Source of the DNA: Anaerolineae bacterium
GTDB taxonomy: Bacteria; Chloroflexota; Anaerolineae; Aggregatilineales; Phototrophicaceae
Assembly: GCA_026645945.1 (NCBI GenBank)
Contig: JAPKMO010000016.1
Location: 1 to 51,606, forward strand
Direction: 5' to 3'
Length of the DNA: 51,606 nt
A model generated the notes under the pieces. The model was not told where the DNA came from, ran no database searches, and saw only the letters and a program-made list of their open reading frames with translations. Made by a program: the position numbers and the translations under genes. Shown in pieces: positions 40,507-48,922 of the stretch. Every line of letters begins with the position of its first letter. Position 1 is the stretch's first letter.

Positions 40507-40836
40507 TCAGATGATCTCCAGCCAGTCGCCGTCTTCGGTCTGGATATAACGGCGGTCGTCGCGTTTGGCTTTCTCGCCGTCGTTTTTGGGTTTTTCGGTT
40601 TCGCGCCAATCGCTGCCGTTCCAATGGCGTGCGCCTTTCACCAGTATGATGCCCAGGCCGATCAGCAGCAGCGGCCACAGGAACTTAGTAGCCACGCCGA
40701 GTACCAGGAACAGCACCAGCAGCATCCCCGGCCAGAAGAAGAAAAACCCGCCCCGGCGGTGCATCCAGGGTTTGCCCCAATGATGTCCCCGGTGATGTCC
40801 CCAATGATGCCCGTAATGTTTCCAACCCTTGTGCAT
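40507..40836 (-). CDS. Histidine-rich small membrane protein
   Basis: A protein of 109 residues. The first 26 residues contain nine histidines in HxxHH spacing (GHHWGHHRGHHWG), then two hydrophobic stretches (FFFFWPGMLLVLFLVLGVA; FLWPLLLIGLGIILV) and a charged C-terminal tail. The His-rich part is encoded by a 12-base near-tandem repeat (about 40776-40812). It could bind metal ions at the membrane surface. I recognise no family. ATG at 40836 has AAAGGAAA about nine bases upstream. Confidence 0.6.
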   Translation of the reverse strand: MHKGWKHYGHHWGHHRGHHWGKPWMHRRGGFFFFWPGMLLVLFLVLGVATKFLWPLLLIGLGIILVKGARHWNGSDWRETEKPKNDGEKAKRDDRRYIQTEDGDWLEII

Positions 40837-40930
40837 CTCTGTTTTCCTTTTCTATCGCTACTACTCATTTGTACGCAGGATAACGCGCAGGGGTCGCGCA
40901 GACCTACCCAAAAGTTTAGGGGTTATGGGG

Positions 40931-40966
40931 GAAAACCAAAGCGGGAAGTCCGTATAGACTTCCCGC
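40931..40966 (-). terminator. Terminator after the triple-SH3 gene
   Basis: A 10-bp perfect stem GCGGGAAGTC/GACTTCCCGC with a six-base loop, followed on the minus strand by TTTGGTTTTC. It lies 48 bases after the stop of the secreted protein gene. Confidence 0.8.
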
Positions 40967-41014
40967 CGAGGTGTTTTGGGCAGGGCGCGATCACTCGCGC
41001 CCGGTGTGATTCGT

Positions 41015-41944
41015 TTAGTAGTTCGGCTCCAGCCAGTACTGGCTGCCGCTGCCTTCCGCTGTCCAGCCGACCAGGCCGTTGTAGTTCACCAGCCACCAAG
41101 CCGTGTTTTGAGCGCAGTTCGGCCCATCGAGAACTGTGAAAACGCCGCCTGCCGGGATGCTGCCGGTCACGAAACCCTGATAAGAGGGAAACTCGCGCAT
41201 CCGGTTCGGCAGGTTCGGGTACAGCGTCACCCGTCCCTGGCCGCCGATGTTCAGCCGTGACGGCATGAAACCGGGGCAGACCGTACTTCCGCTGCCATAC
41301 CAGGGTTCAACCCAATAGTGACTCGTGCCTTCACCTTCTGCCGTCCAGCCGATCAGGCCGTTGTAGTTCACGTACCACCACCAGCGGCCGTCGCTGCCGC
41401 ATTCCGGCCCGCCGATCACGCTGAATACACCGCTGCCGGGGATGCTGCCGATTTCAACGCTGTTCGCGCCGGAGCTGCGCGTGCCGGGCGCGCTGCGTAC
41501 GATATTGGGCAGGCCGGGCGTCACCCGTCCCTGGCCGCCGACCCACAGCCGGTTTGGCAGCGTGCAGGTCGGTGGGGGCGGCGACGTGAAAAACGGCTCC
41601 AGCCAGTAGGTGTAGTAACCGTCGCCCTCCGCCGTCCACCCGGTTTGGCCGTTGTAGTTCACCTGCCACCAGTAAATGCCGGATATACACTGCGGCCCGC
41701 CGATGACGGTGAACAGGCCGCCTGCCGGAATCGAACCGATCTTCGCCCCATAACCGGGCGTGCTGCGAATGGTGTTCGGCAGGTTCGGGTACAGTGTCAC
41801 CCGCCCGGTTAAACCGACGCCCAGGCGCGGCTGCTGGTAACAGTTGTAGAGCTGTCCGCTGCTTTCCGCTTGCGCCGGGATTGCTCCGAACAGCGCAGCG
41901 GCCAGGATGGACGCGAGCAGTGTCAGTGTAAATAAATGCCGCAT
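41015..41944 (-). CDS. Secreted protein of three tandem SH3-like repeats
   Basis: A protein of 309 residues with a signal peptide (MRHLFTLTLLASILAAALFG...AQA). Three repeats of about 85-90 residues follow (about 33-120, 125-218, 223-309). Each has the pattern RL.VGGQGRVT...LPN..R..P, then GSIP.GGVF.V..GP.C, then W..NYNG..GWTAEG, and ends YWLEP or YWVEP. This matches bacterial SH3b-type modules. Each repeat holds one cysteine near its start and one in the GPxC turn, suggesting a disulfide per module. Such modules bind peptidoglycan or other envelope polymers in many bacteria; here that is inference. ATG at 41944 has AAGGGGG six bases upstream. Confidence 0.8.
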   Translation of the reverse strand: MRHLFTLTLLASILAAALFGAIPAQAESSGQLYNCYQQPRLGVGLTGRVTLYPNLPNTIRSTPGYGAKIGSIPAGGLFTVIGGPQCISGIYWWQVNYNGQTGWTAEGDGYYTYWLEPFFTSPPPPTCTLPNRLWVGGQGRVTPGLPNIVRSAPGTRSSGANSVEIGSIPGSGVFSVIGGPECGSDGRWWWYVNYNGLIGWTAEGEGTSHYWVEPWYGSGSTVCPGFMPSRLNIGGQGRVTLYPNLPNRMREFPSYQGFVTGSIPAGGVFTVLDGPNCAQNTAWWLVNYNGLVGWTAEGSGSQYWLEPNY

Positions 41945-42074
41945 GGAAACCCCCTTGCGATCATTACAAACGATATTATTATAGGTTCAAGAGTGGGGGA
42001 TTTCGCCCGACTTTAGGCGGATTTTCAGCCGCCGGTCGCCCTACGGGTAGGTTTATTTGTCGTTTGAGAAGCAT

Positions 42075-42107
42075 AAAAAAATAAAAGGGAGGGCTGCAAA
42101 CCCTCCC
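42075..42107 (-). terminator. Terminator of the acidic small-protein gene
   Basis: A seven-base stem GGGAGGG/CCCTCCC with a seven-base loop, followed on the minus strand by TTTTATTTTTTTATG. It is a strong rho-independent terminator. Confidence 0.85.
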
Positions 42108-42141
42108 CATGCACCAAACACCCGGTCAAAACGCGGCAGGA

Positions 42142-42471
42142 TTAATCCACCTGCACTTTGACCTTGGCTTTACCGGTTGTTGAAGGCCGGTCGTCGTCTT
42201 CTTTTTCGCCTTCGGCGCTGCCGGTCGCTTTTTCGATCTCGGTGATCGCGGCATCTACCAGCACCTGAAAGCCCTTGATGAACTCCTTGCTGGCTGCCGA
42301 ACCGTGTTCCTTGAAGCCGTCCGGCAGCAGCGCATCCAGCGCCTTGCCGGCTTCTTCAAGCGCCCGGCGCTGATGGTAGATGAATGCCTCCAGGGGGGTT
42401 TTGCCTTCCTCTTCAGGCACATCCACGATTTCGGGATTCTGATCCACGTTGGGGTTCTCGTTATCGGTCAT
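42142..42471 (-). CDS. Small acidic protein of unknown function
   Basis: A protein of 109 residues, strongly acidic at both ends. A short helical centre (TPLEAFIYHQRRALEEAGKALDALLPDGFKEHG...KEFIKGFQVLVDAAITEIEKA, about 25-83) is predicted. I recognise no family. The central helices look like a small helical adaptor or coiled region. ATG at 42471 has GAGGAGAA about ten bases upstream, and a strong terminator follows, so it forms a transcription unit of its own or with the upstream dehydrogenase. Confidence 0.65.
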   Translation of the reverse strand: MTDNENPNVDQNPEIVDVPEEEGKTPLEAFIYHQRRALEEAGKALDALLPDGFKEHGSAASKEFIKGFQVLVDAAITEIEKATGSAEGEKEDDDRPSTTGKAKVKVQVD

Positions 42472-42552
42472 GTTGGCTGTTCTCCTCGTTAAGCCATCTG
42501 CTTATTGTACTATACGCAGCGCCGCCCAGGGAGTTTCGGGCCAATTTGCGCT

Positions 42553-43572
42553 TCAATACCCGCGCGTGCGTTCCAGGCGGTTGAGCAGCGGGCGATTTTC
42601 GGCGTAACGCTGTAAATTTTCGGCGAACAGCGCCGCCGCTTTTTCGTGATAGCGGCTGCTGTTGCCCGCCACGTGCGGGCTGATGATGACGTTTTCCATG
42701 TTCCACAGAGGGCTGCTGGAAGGCAGCGGTTCTTCCTCAAATACATCCAGGGCCGCCCCGGCGATTTTGCCGGCTGCCAGCGCCGAAACCAGCGCCGGCT
42801 CGTCCACCAAGCTGCCGCGCGCCACGTTGATGAGGACGGCGGATTTTTTCATTGCATTCAGCACCGTTTCATCCACCAGATGGCGCGTGCTGCCGGTCAG
42901 CGGCGCGATCAGCACCAGAAAATCGCAGGCGGACGCCATCGAAGCCAGCGCCTCCGGCGGGTACAGCCGGTCGGGGATGCTGCCTTCGGGGTCGCCCAGG
43001 CCGGCCTCCTGGTATTTATCTTCCGGCTGGGCCGGGTTTTTGACATCCCGCTTGGCGGCCAGCACCGTCATACCCAGCGCGTCGGCCAGCCGCGCCAGTT
43101 CCCGCCCGATGCTGCCGTAACCTACAACGCCCAGCGTCAGCCCGCGCAGTTCGCGCGGGGCGAACAGTTTGTGCTGTTTTTCCGGCCATTCCGCTTGTGC
43201 CTGCAAACGCAGCATGGTGGGTAGTTTATAAGCCCAGGCCAGCATCATCATCAAGCAGTATTCTGCCAGCGGCGTGGCGTGAATGCCGCTGGCCGTCGTC
43301 ACCTCCACATCCTCCGCCTGGATGATCGGCTCTCGAAGGATATGGTCAACGCCGGCGGTGTGCATCTGTATCCAGCGCAGCCGGGGGGCGCGCGCCGGGT
43401 CCGGCAGGTACGACGCCGTATACAGCACTTCCGCTTCTGCAAGAGCGGCGTCCGGCACGTGCGGGAAGTGCCGCTCGATGGTGTAACGCGGCGATACTGC
43501 CCGCAGTTCCGCCATGATCTCATCGGAGAAATTCATCGCCACCACCACGCGAATCGTTTCGTTGTTGGGCAT
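42553..43572 (-). CDS. D-isomer-specific 2-hydroxyacid dehydrogenase family protein
   Basis: NAD-dependent dehydrogenase of 339 residues. The Rossmann motif is LGVVGYGSIGRELARLADALGM; the signature NVARGSLVDEPALVSAL with the substrate arginine, the catalytic ALDVFEEEPLP glutamate, and SPHVAGNS with the catalytic histidine are in place. AGVDHILREP and TTASGIHATPLAEY are conserved substrate-domain motifs. It probably interconverts a 2-oxoacid and 2-hydroxyacid; the substrate (glyoxylate, hydroxypyruvate or phosphoglycerate) is not clear. ATG at 43572 has AAAGGAAA upstream and is preferred over a TTG 36 bases earlier. The fold's acidic residue after the second strand is replaced (AAKRDVKN), which could favour NADP. 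Confidence 0.9.
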   Translation of the reverse strand: MPNNETIRVVVAMNFSDEIMAELRAVSPRYTIERHFPHVPDAALAEAEVLYTASYLPDPARAPRLRWIQMHTAGVDHILREPIIQAEDVEVTTASGIHATPLAEYCLMMMLAWAYKLPTMLRLQAQAEWPEKQHKLFAPRELRGLTLGVVGYGSIGRELARLADALGMTVLAAKRDVKNPAQPEDKYQEAGLGDPEGSIPDRLYPPEALASMASACDFLVLIAPLTGSTRHLVDETVLNAMKKSAVLINVARGSLVDEPALVSALAAGKIAGAALDVFEEEPLPSSSPLWNMENVIISPHVAGNSSRYHEKAAALFAENLQRYAENRPLLNRLERTRGY

Positions 43573-43780
43573 GGATATGTTTCCTTTGCTGGTGTCCGGT
43601 GTGTCCAATCCTGCCGCCGATGATAGGCCGTTTGGCGCTCTCCCGCAACCGGGATGGCCGCATGAATTCCGTAGCGCCCGCCCTCTGGCCGTGTTAAAGT
43701 AAACGTCTTATGTAATCACCAGGAACGCCAGATGATAAAAAACCTTTGCGCCTTTGCGTTGAATCTTTTGGAGGGATGAT

Positions 43781-44584
43781 ATGGGTTTAATGGACGGTAA
43801 GGTGGCGCTGATCTTCGGCGTTGCCAACAAAAATTCGATTGCCTGGGGCATCACCCGGCGGCTGCACGAAGAAGGCGCGACCATCGGCCTCAGCTACGCC
43901 GGCGAAATCATGGAAAAGCGCGTTTTCCCGCTGGCGCAGGAGATCAACTGCGATTTTGTCGAACCCTGCGATGTCACCAGCGATGAGCAGCTTGATGCGC
44001 TGTTCGCCAAAGCGAAAGAACGTTTTGGCAAAATAGACACGCTGGTGCATTGCGTCGCTTTCGCCAACCGGGAAGACCTGGGCGGGCGCTTCGTGGATAT
44101 TTCCCGCGAAGGTTTTAAGATGGCGCTAGACATCAGCGCCTACAGCTTGGTGGCGATGGCAAAACGCGCCGCGCCGCTGATGACCGACGGCGGCAGCATC
44201 ATGAGCCTGACCTACTATGCCGCCGAAAAAGTGATGCCCAAGTATCACGTGATGGCCGTCGCCAAAGCCGCCCTGGAAACCATCACCCGCTATCTTGCCA
44301 ACGATCTCGGTCCGCAGGGTATCCGCGTGAATGCCATCAGCGCCGGGCCGATCAAAACGCTGGCGGCGGCGGGCGTGCCGGGCTTTCGGCTGATGCTCAA
44401 ATATTCGGAAAAAGCCGCCCCCCTGCGCCGGCTGGTTTCACAGGAAGAAGTGGGCGACACTGCACTGTATCTGGCTTCCAACCTCAGCCGCAGCGTAACC
44501 GGCGAAGTCATCCACGTGGACGCCGGGTTTAACATCCTGGGGTTGACTGCCACCGAGGACGAACTGGGCGGGCTGGTGGAATAA
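43781..44584 (+). CDS. fabI: Enoyl-[acyl-carrier-protein] reductase, FabI type
   Basis: A protein of 267 residues completing each round of fatty-acid elongation by reducing the trans-2 double bond with NAD(P)H. FabI features: [15 protein letters not shown] at the N-terminus (the GVANxxSIAWGI cofactor motif), [25 protein letters not shown] with the Tyr...Lys catalytic pair, and [26 protein letters not shown] at 43781 has GGAGGG upstream. Upstream, 43609-43780 is noncoding and contains a short CTTTGCGCCTTTGCGTT repeat. It is not in a fab cluster. Confidence 0.95.
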   Translation: MGLMDGKVALIFGVANKNSIAWGITRRLHEEGATIGLSYAGEIMEKRVFPLAQEINCDFVEPCDVTSDEQLDALFAKAKERFGKIDTLVHCVAFANREDLGGRFVDISREGFKMALDISAYSLVAMAKRAAPLMTDGGSIMSLTYYAAEKVMPKYHVMAVAKAALETITRYLANDLGPQGIRVNAISAGPIKTLAAAGVPGFRLMLKYSEKAAPLRRLVSQEEVGDTALYLASNLSRSVTGEVIHVDAGFNILGLTATEDELGGLVE

Positions 44585-44653
44585 ATTCACTGCAACCCGT
44601 TTTGATCGGTCAAGCCGTGCAGGGGCGCGCACATCGGCGCGCCCTCAGCTTGT

Positions 44654-45208
44654 TCACTTGTGCCATAACAGCAGCCCGCGCCCGCCTTCCGCCAGCGCGG
44701 CAGCGATGATAGCTTTTGCCAGATCGGGCAGCAAGAACGGCGCCCCCCCGGCGGCCCAGGCTGCCGACCAGTCCATACCGGCGTACATCTGAAGATGCGC
44801 CACGCCGAACAGGTACAGCACAGCGATCCCGGCCACGCCGGCCAGCCACCGCTGCCACAGGCGCGATCCACCCCGTTCCGCCAGCCAGCCGGCGGCGGCA
44901 GCCGCCGCGATGAAACCGACCAGATAACCTCCAGTCGGGCCAAAAAGCGCCGCCGTCCCCAGGCCGCGCGCGTCCAGCGGCAGCCCCACCGCGATTAGCG
45001 CCACATAAACCACCTGGCTGATCGCGCCATCGCGCGCGCCCAGCATCAGCCCGGCCAGCAGCACCGCCAGCGGTTGCAGTGTGAACGGAACCAGGCCGGT
45101 TTCAATCGTCACACGCGCCGAAAGGATGGTTAGCAGCGTGAAAACAGCGGCGGCGGCCAGGCGGTATACCTGACCCTGATAACGAATTTGCGGCAGCGTT
45201 CGCAGCAC
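44654..45208 (-). CDS. bioY: BioY biotin transporter, ECF S component
   Basis: A membrane protein of 184 residues with six helices. The family motifs LTILSARVTIETGLVPFTLQPLAVLLAGLMLGARDGA and VALIAVGLPLDA...LFGPTGGYLVGF are diagnostic of BioY. It takes up biotin, either alone or with a shared ECF ATPase/T component; no bioMN genes are near. A GTG start at 45208 is preferred because GAAAGGA lies about seven bases upstream; an upstream GTG would add eight basic residues. It serves the biotin-dependent carboxylase at 18.2-21.9 kb if the cell cannot make biotin, which is an inference. Confidence 0.92.
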   Translation of the reverse strand: MLRTLPQIRYQGQVYRLAAAAVFTLLTILSARVTIETGLVPFTLQPLAVLLAGLMLGARDGAISQVVYVALIAVGLPLDARGLGTAALFGPTGGYLVGFIAAAAAAGWLAERGGSRLWQRWLAGVAGIAVLYLFGVAHLQMYAGMDWSAAWAAGGAPFLLPDLAKAIIAAALAEGGRGLLLWHK

Positions 45209-45239
45209 GGTTTTTTCCTTTCTTTTATTCACTCACCGC

Positions 45240-45521
45240 CTACAGCCGATTGTCCGGCGTCGGCTCCACCTTTACATCCACCAATTCCCATTCCGACCGC
45301 ATACGGTCGTTGACGTGGTTTTCCTCCACCAGCGTCACGCGCGTTCCCAGACTTTCCAGGTCGTAGCGCGTCAGCCAGCGCCCCACCTGCTGCGAATTGC
45401 GATAAAAAACCAGCCGCGCTTTGGAGTCCATCCGGCGCAGCCGGCCTTTAGCCTGGTTGAATTTCAGGTTTTTCAGTTCGTCCCGCAGTTGGGCGCGCTG
45501 CTGTTCGTCAAGATAAGCCAT
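45240..45521 (-). CDS. Small conserved-looking protein of unknown function
   Basis: A protein of 93 residues, rich in charged residues, with a helical start (LDEQQRAQLRDELKNLKFNQAKGRLRRMDSKARLVFYRN). A beta-rich second half follows (RYDLESLGTRVTLVEENHV...EWELVDVKVEP). I do not recognise a family. ATG at 45521 has GAGGAT eight bases upstream. It is 31 bases before bioY on the same strand, so cotranscription is likely. It is divergent from xseA. Confidence 0.6.
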   Translation of the reverse strand: MAYLDEQQRAQLRDELKNLKFNQAKGRLRRMDSKARLVFYRNSQQVGRWLTRYDLESLGTRVTLVEENHVNDRMRSEWELVDVKVEPTPDNRL

Positions 45522-45599
45522 TACGGTATCCTCGTTTGGTTTCGGCAAATAGCGTGCTTATTGTATAATTTTCACTGCTAACAGCCAAAGGGGAAATTC

Positions 45600-46829
45600 A
45601 TGGTGGATGCCTATACGGTCAGCGAAATCACCGTTTATATCCGCCGGCTTTTTGAACTGGACGAAGGTTTGCAGGATGTGTGGGTGGAAGGCGAAGTTTC
45701 CAACATGACCCGCGCTTCGTCCGGCCACTGGTATTTCACCATCAAAGATGCCGAGGCGCAGTTGAAATGCGCCATGTGGCGTTCCAGTGCAGAGCGGCAG
45801 TCGTTCGTGCCGCGCAATGGTGATGCAGTCGCCGTGCATGGTCGCGTCAGCGTTTACGAGCCGCGCGGTGAGTACCAGCTTTACGCTGACCGCCTGCGAC
45901 CGCGCGGCGCGGGCGACCTGTACCAGCAGTTCGAGCAGCTTAAACGCACCCTGGAAGCGGAAGGTTTATTCGACGAGGAGCGCAAGCGCCCCATCCCGGT
46001 TTTTCCGCACCAGATCGGTATTGTCACTTCGCCGGAGGCCGCCGCATTCCAGGATGTGCAGAATGTTCTGCGGCGGCGTTTCCCGCTGGCGCAGCTTATC
46101 TTAAGCCCGACGCTGGTGCAGGGCGCCGACGCTCCACCAATGATCGTCGCCGCGCTCGAACGCCTGAACGCCCGGACGCAGGTGGATGCGATTCTGCTGG
46201 TGCGCGGCGGCGGCAGCATCGAAGACCTGTGGGCGTTCAACGACGAGCGCGTGGCGCGGGCGGTGGCTGCCAGCCGCATCCCGGTCATCACCGGCGTCGG
46301 CCACGAAACCGACTTCACCATCGTGGATTTTGTGTCCGACCTGCGCGCCCCCACACCTTCGGCGGCGGCGGAACTCGTCACCCCCAACATTGACGACCTG
46401 CGCGCCGATCTGCGCGACCGCGAAACTTACCTGCGCGATCTGATAACCGATCATTTGGCGGGGCTGCGCGGCGATTTATCGGTCGCCCAGCGAACGCTGG
46501 GGCATCTTTCCCCGGCGGGGCGGATTCGCATCCTGCGGCAGCGCGTGGATGATTGGAACGCCCGCCTGCTCAACCGCCAGCGCGAGCATTTCAGCCGTCT
46601 GCGCGAACGCCTGGAAAGCCGGCAGGCCGCGCTCGCCGCCGCTAATCCGGCCTCGATCCTGGCGCGCGGTTATGCCATTGTGTCGCTCAGCGAAGATGGG
46701 CGGCGGCTGTCCGGGGCGGAGGGGGTCAAACCCGGCACAGGAATCACCGTGCAGTTCCACGACGGCGACCTGAAGGCACGTGTGGAGGATAAGGAAAGCC
46801 ATGAACGCTATAAACGAACTCTCTTTTGA
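45600..46829 (+). CDS. xseA: Exodeoxyribonuclease VII large subunit
   Basis: A protein of 409 residues, the large subunit of the single-strand-specific exonuclease of mismatch repair and DNA damage tolerance. The OB fold starts VSEITVYIRRLFELDEGLQDVWVEGEVSNMTRASSGHWYFTIKD. The catalytic domain has RIGIVTSPEAAAFQDV-type sequence, LLVRGGGSIEDLWAFNDE and VITGVGHETDFTIVDFVSDLRAPTPSAAAE. A coiled coil and a short end region follow. ATG at 45600 has AAAGGGG seven bases upstream. The stop lies 29 bases inside xseB. Confidence 0.95.
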   Translation: MVDAYTVSEITVYIRRLFELDEGLQDVWVEGEVSNMTRASSGHWYFTIKDAEAQLKCAMWRSSAERQSFVPRNGDAVAVHGRVSVYEPRGEYQLYADRLRPRGAGDLYQQFEQLKRTLEAEGLFDEERKRPIPVFPHQIGIVTSPEAAAFQDVQNVLRRRFPLAQLILSPTLVQGADAPPMIVAALERLNARTQVDAILLVRGGGSIEDLWAFNDERVARAVAASRIPVITGVGHETDFTIVDFVSDLRAPTPSAAAELVTPNIDDLRADLRDRETYLRDLITDHLAGLRGDLSVAQRTLGHLSPAGRIRILRQRVDDWNARLLNRQREHFSRLRERLESRQAALAAANPASILARGYAIVSLSEDGRRLSGAEGVKPGTGITVQFHDGDLKARVEDKESHERYKRTLF

Positions 46830-47004
46830 AGCTGCTTTTGAAGAACTGGAAACAATCATCGCCAGATTAGAGTCCGGCGAACTTTCGCTGGATGACTCGG
46901 TGAGTTTATTCGAGCGCGGACGTTCACTCTCGGAACACTGTCAGGCGCTGCTGGATAAAGCCGAACTGCGCGTCAGCCAGCTCACAGACGACAGCCCGGC
47001 CTAA
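46801..47004 (+). CDS. xseB: Exodeoxyribonuclease VII small subunit
   Basis: A protein of 67 residues: SFEAAFEELETIIARLESGELSLDDSVSLFERG is the canonical XseB core. ATG at 46801 has AGGAAAG upstream and overlaps the xseA end, so the two subunits are made together. Confidence 0.95.
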   Translation: MNAINELSFEAAFEELETIIARLESGELSLDDSVSLFERGRSLSEHCQALLDKAELRVSQLTDDSPA

Positions 47005-47046
47005 TTCCCGCACTATCCTAATTGGGATAACTCAGTGTCCGGCTCG

Positions 47047-47781
47047 TCACTTGCGCGCCCGCACGCACAAGAAGGCCGGTTCGCGGTCGAGTCTGGCGTA
47101 TTCTTCCGGGTCTATCTCGCGCAGCGCCTCCACCGGCTGCGGCTCCAGCAGCCGGTCAAGCTGGAAGCCGGCGGCCAGCACCGGGCCGATCATATCTTGC
47201 AGCGGGCGGCGGTAGCCTTTTACTACCGGATAGGGTTCGCCGAAACCTTTCCAGGTGTATTCAAACATCTCCACGTCGTAATACCGCTGCGCTGCGCCGA
47301 TGCGGCTTGCCAGAAACCAATCCCCCATCGGATGCCCGCAGGAAAACACCAGCCATCCGCCGGGTTTCAAGATGCGGTAGAACTGCTCCATGACGGGCAT
47401 CCAGTCCTCGATATAATCCAGCACCAGCGGACACAGCGCCCCATCGAATGATGCGTCTTCAGCAAAGTCAAGCGGCTGCGTCAGGTCGGCGCGGTACACC
47501 ACCGCCCGGTCGCCCACGCGCCCCCGCGTGATGGTGACAAAATCCGGCGTTACGTCGAAGGCTACCACTACCGCCCCTTGATCGAGCAGCCATTCGGTAT
47601 TGAAGCCCGGCCCGCAGCCGGCGTCCAGAATGCGCTTGCCGGCCACGTCCGGCATCAGCGAACGGGTAGCCGGGCGCTCGTAATAAGCATTATGCGGCTT
47701 GGTTTTGGCGATTTCGGCATACCGGTGGGCGAACTTTTCGTAGTTCAACTCGCCCAGAGATTTTGGCGTCTCAGAGGTCAT
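47047..47781 (-). CDS. SAM-dependent class I methyltransferase
   Basis: A protein of 244 residues. Motif I (SAM binding) is RILDAGCGPGFNTEWLL (about residues 50-66), then VVAFDVTPDFV with the acidic residue, and DGALCPLVLDYIEDW as motif II. The preceding YAEIAKTKPHNAYYERPAT resembles the Methyltransf_11 group. The methyl acceptor is not recognisable. ATG at 47781. It ends 42 bases before the xseB stop region, converging with it. It follows the MBL hydrolase by 31 bases on the same strand, so it may belong to the same transcript. Confidence 0.88.
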   Translation of the reverse strand: MTSETPKSLGELNYEKFAHRYAEIAKTKPHNAYYERPATRSLMPDVAGKRILDAGCGPGFNTEWLLDQGAVVVAFDVTPDFVTITRGRVGDRAVVYRADLTQPLDFAEDASFDGALCPLVLDYIEDWMPVMEQFYRILKPGGWLVFSCGHPMGDWFLASRIGAAQRYYDVEMFEYTWKGFGEPYPVVKGYRRPLQDMIGPVLAAGFQLDRLLEPQPVEALREIDPEEYARLDREPAFLCVRARK

Positions 47782-47812
47782 TGGGTTTCCTCGCAGGTAT
47801 CATTAACGTGGG

Positions 47813-48643
47813 TCACATTGTAGGCGAAACGGTCTGCCATGCCCAGGCCCGCTCCTGCCAGATCACACGCCCCAATCCCGGCGGCGGCATGTGGTAGCCG
47901 AAAACCGGCGTATCTGTGTCCGCCAGCATTTCCAGCAGGCGGCGGCGCGTGTTAATTGCCAGCAGCGGGTCATCCTCGCCCATGATGTTCCAGCCGGGCT
48001 GTTCCAGGTGAATCGGGTGCGCGAACACGTCGGGAATGTAGATCAGCCGCGACCCCGCCGAAACGATCTCGACGGCGATATTGCCCGGCGTATGCCCCGG
48101 CGCGGGCAGCGCCCGCACCCCCGGCGCGATTTCCCCGTCGCTTTCGATCAGATAGAGCCGGTTCTCCAGCAACCGCAGCGCCGTCTGCGCCTGCTTCCGG
48201 CGCGCGTCGTTCACGCCGGGTCTTTCCGCCGTCCAGAAATCCCACTCGGCGCGCGTCAGCAGGTAGCGGGCATTCGGAAACGCCGGCTGGCCGCCGGTGT
48301 TCAGCGCCCCGCCGATGTGATCGGCATGGGCGTGAGTCAGCACGACGATATCCACGTTCTCCGGCGTCAAACCCGCCGCCGCCAGGCTTTGCCGCAGTTT
48401 GTCCGCGCTGGGGCCGCCGCGCCGCCCGATGCCCGTATCTATCAAAAGGCGCTGCGCCCCGGTATCCACCAGCAGGCAGTTAAACGGCGTGACCATCTCC
48501 GCCGCCAGCCCATGCCGACTTAACGCCGCCGCCAGTTCGCCCGCCGGCGCATTGGCGAAAAAGGCGCGCGCCGGGTAAGTATGCTGGCCGTCGCTGATCG
48601 AAAAGCAGTTCAACACGCCAACCTGGAAAGTGAAGGGATGCAA
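47813..48643 (-). CDS. Metallo-beta-lactamase-fold hydrolase
   Basis: A cytoplasmic hydrolase of 276 residues with two predicted zinc ions. The signature is VVLTHAHADHIGG (about residues 100-112), with further ligands in ALPAPGHTPGNIAVE (about 180-194) and IPDVFAHP. The fold and length resemble the AHL-lactonase/MBL hydrolase group. The substrate is unknown. A TTG start at 48643 is chosen because GAAAGG lies about eight bases upstream and the core begins at once; there is no suitable ATG nearby. Confidence 0.85.
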   Translation of the reverse strand: MHPFTFQVGVLNCFSISDGQHTYPARAFFANAPAGELAAALSRHGLAAEMVTPFNCLLVDTGAQRLLIDTGIGRRGGPSADKLRQSLAAAGLTPENVDIVVLTHAHADHIGGALNTGGQPAFPNARYLLTRAEWDFWTAERPGVNDARRKQAQTALRLLENRLYLIESDGEIAPGVRALPAPGHTPGNIAVEIVSAGSRLIYIPDVFAHPIHLEQPGWNIMGEDDPLLAINTRRRLLEMLADTDTPVFGYHMPPPGLGRVIWQERAWAWQTVSPTM

Positions 48644-48747
48644 GGCGAAACCTTTCCGAGCGAATCAGGCCGTTCGCCGCAGTACCCAGATCATAAAGGG
48701 GCTGCTGTCGTCCTAGTCTACCCCTAGTTTTATGGAGTAACAATTGC

Positions 48748-48910
48748 TCAGGCGACGCGGCTGACCGGACAGGTGTAGTCGATGCCGGAATGCAGCCGCT
48801 CACGGTTGTAGAACACCTTGATGCAGTCAAACAAAGCCATGCGTGCTTCTCGGTGTGAAGCGAATATGGGCTCCGGTATCGCCTCCAGTTTCACCGTTGC
48901 GAAGAAACGT
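48748..48910 (-). pseudogene. Remnant of an IS3-family transposase
   Basis: Only the last about 50 residues of an IS3-type transposase are readable: FFATVKLEAIPEPIFASHREARMALFDCIKVFYNRERLHSGIDYTCP, the end of its integrase domain (the final glutamate region is partly visible). Everything upstream is gone; the frame runs into the 3' end of prs. Bases about 48705-48740 may include the element's right end, though no terminal repeat pair could be confirmed. It marks an old insertion directly after prs. Confidence 0.75.
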
Positions 48911-48922
48911 TCTGCCGCCGGG

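Noticed and set aside
48748-48910. An intact insertion sequence
   Set aside because: Only the C-terminal end of the transposase is left and no matching terminal repeats were found.
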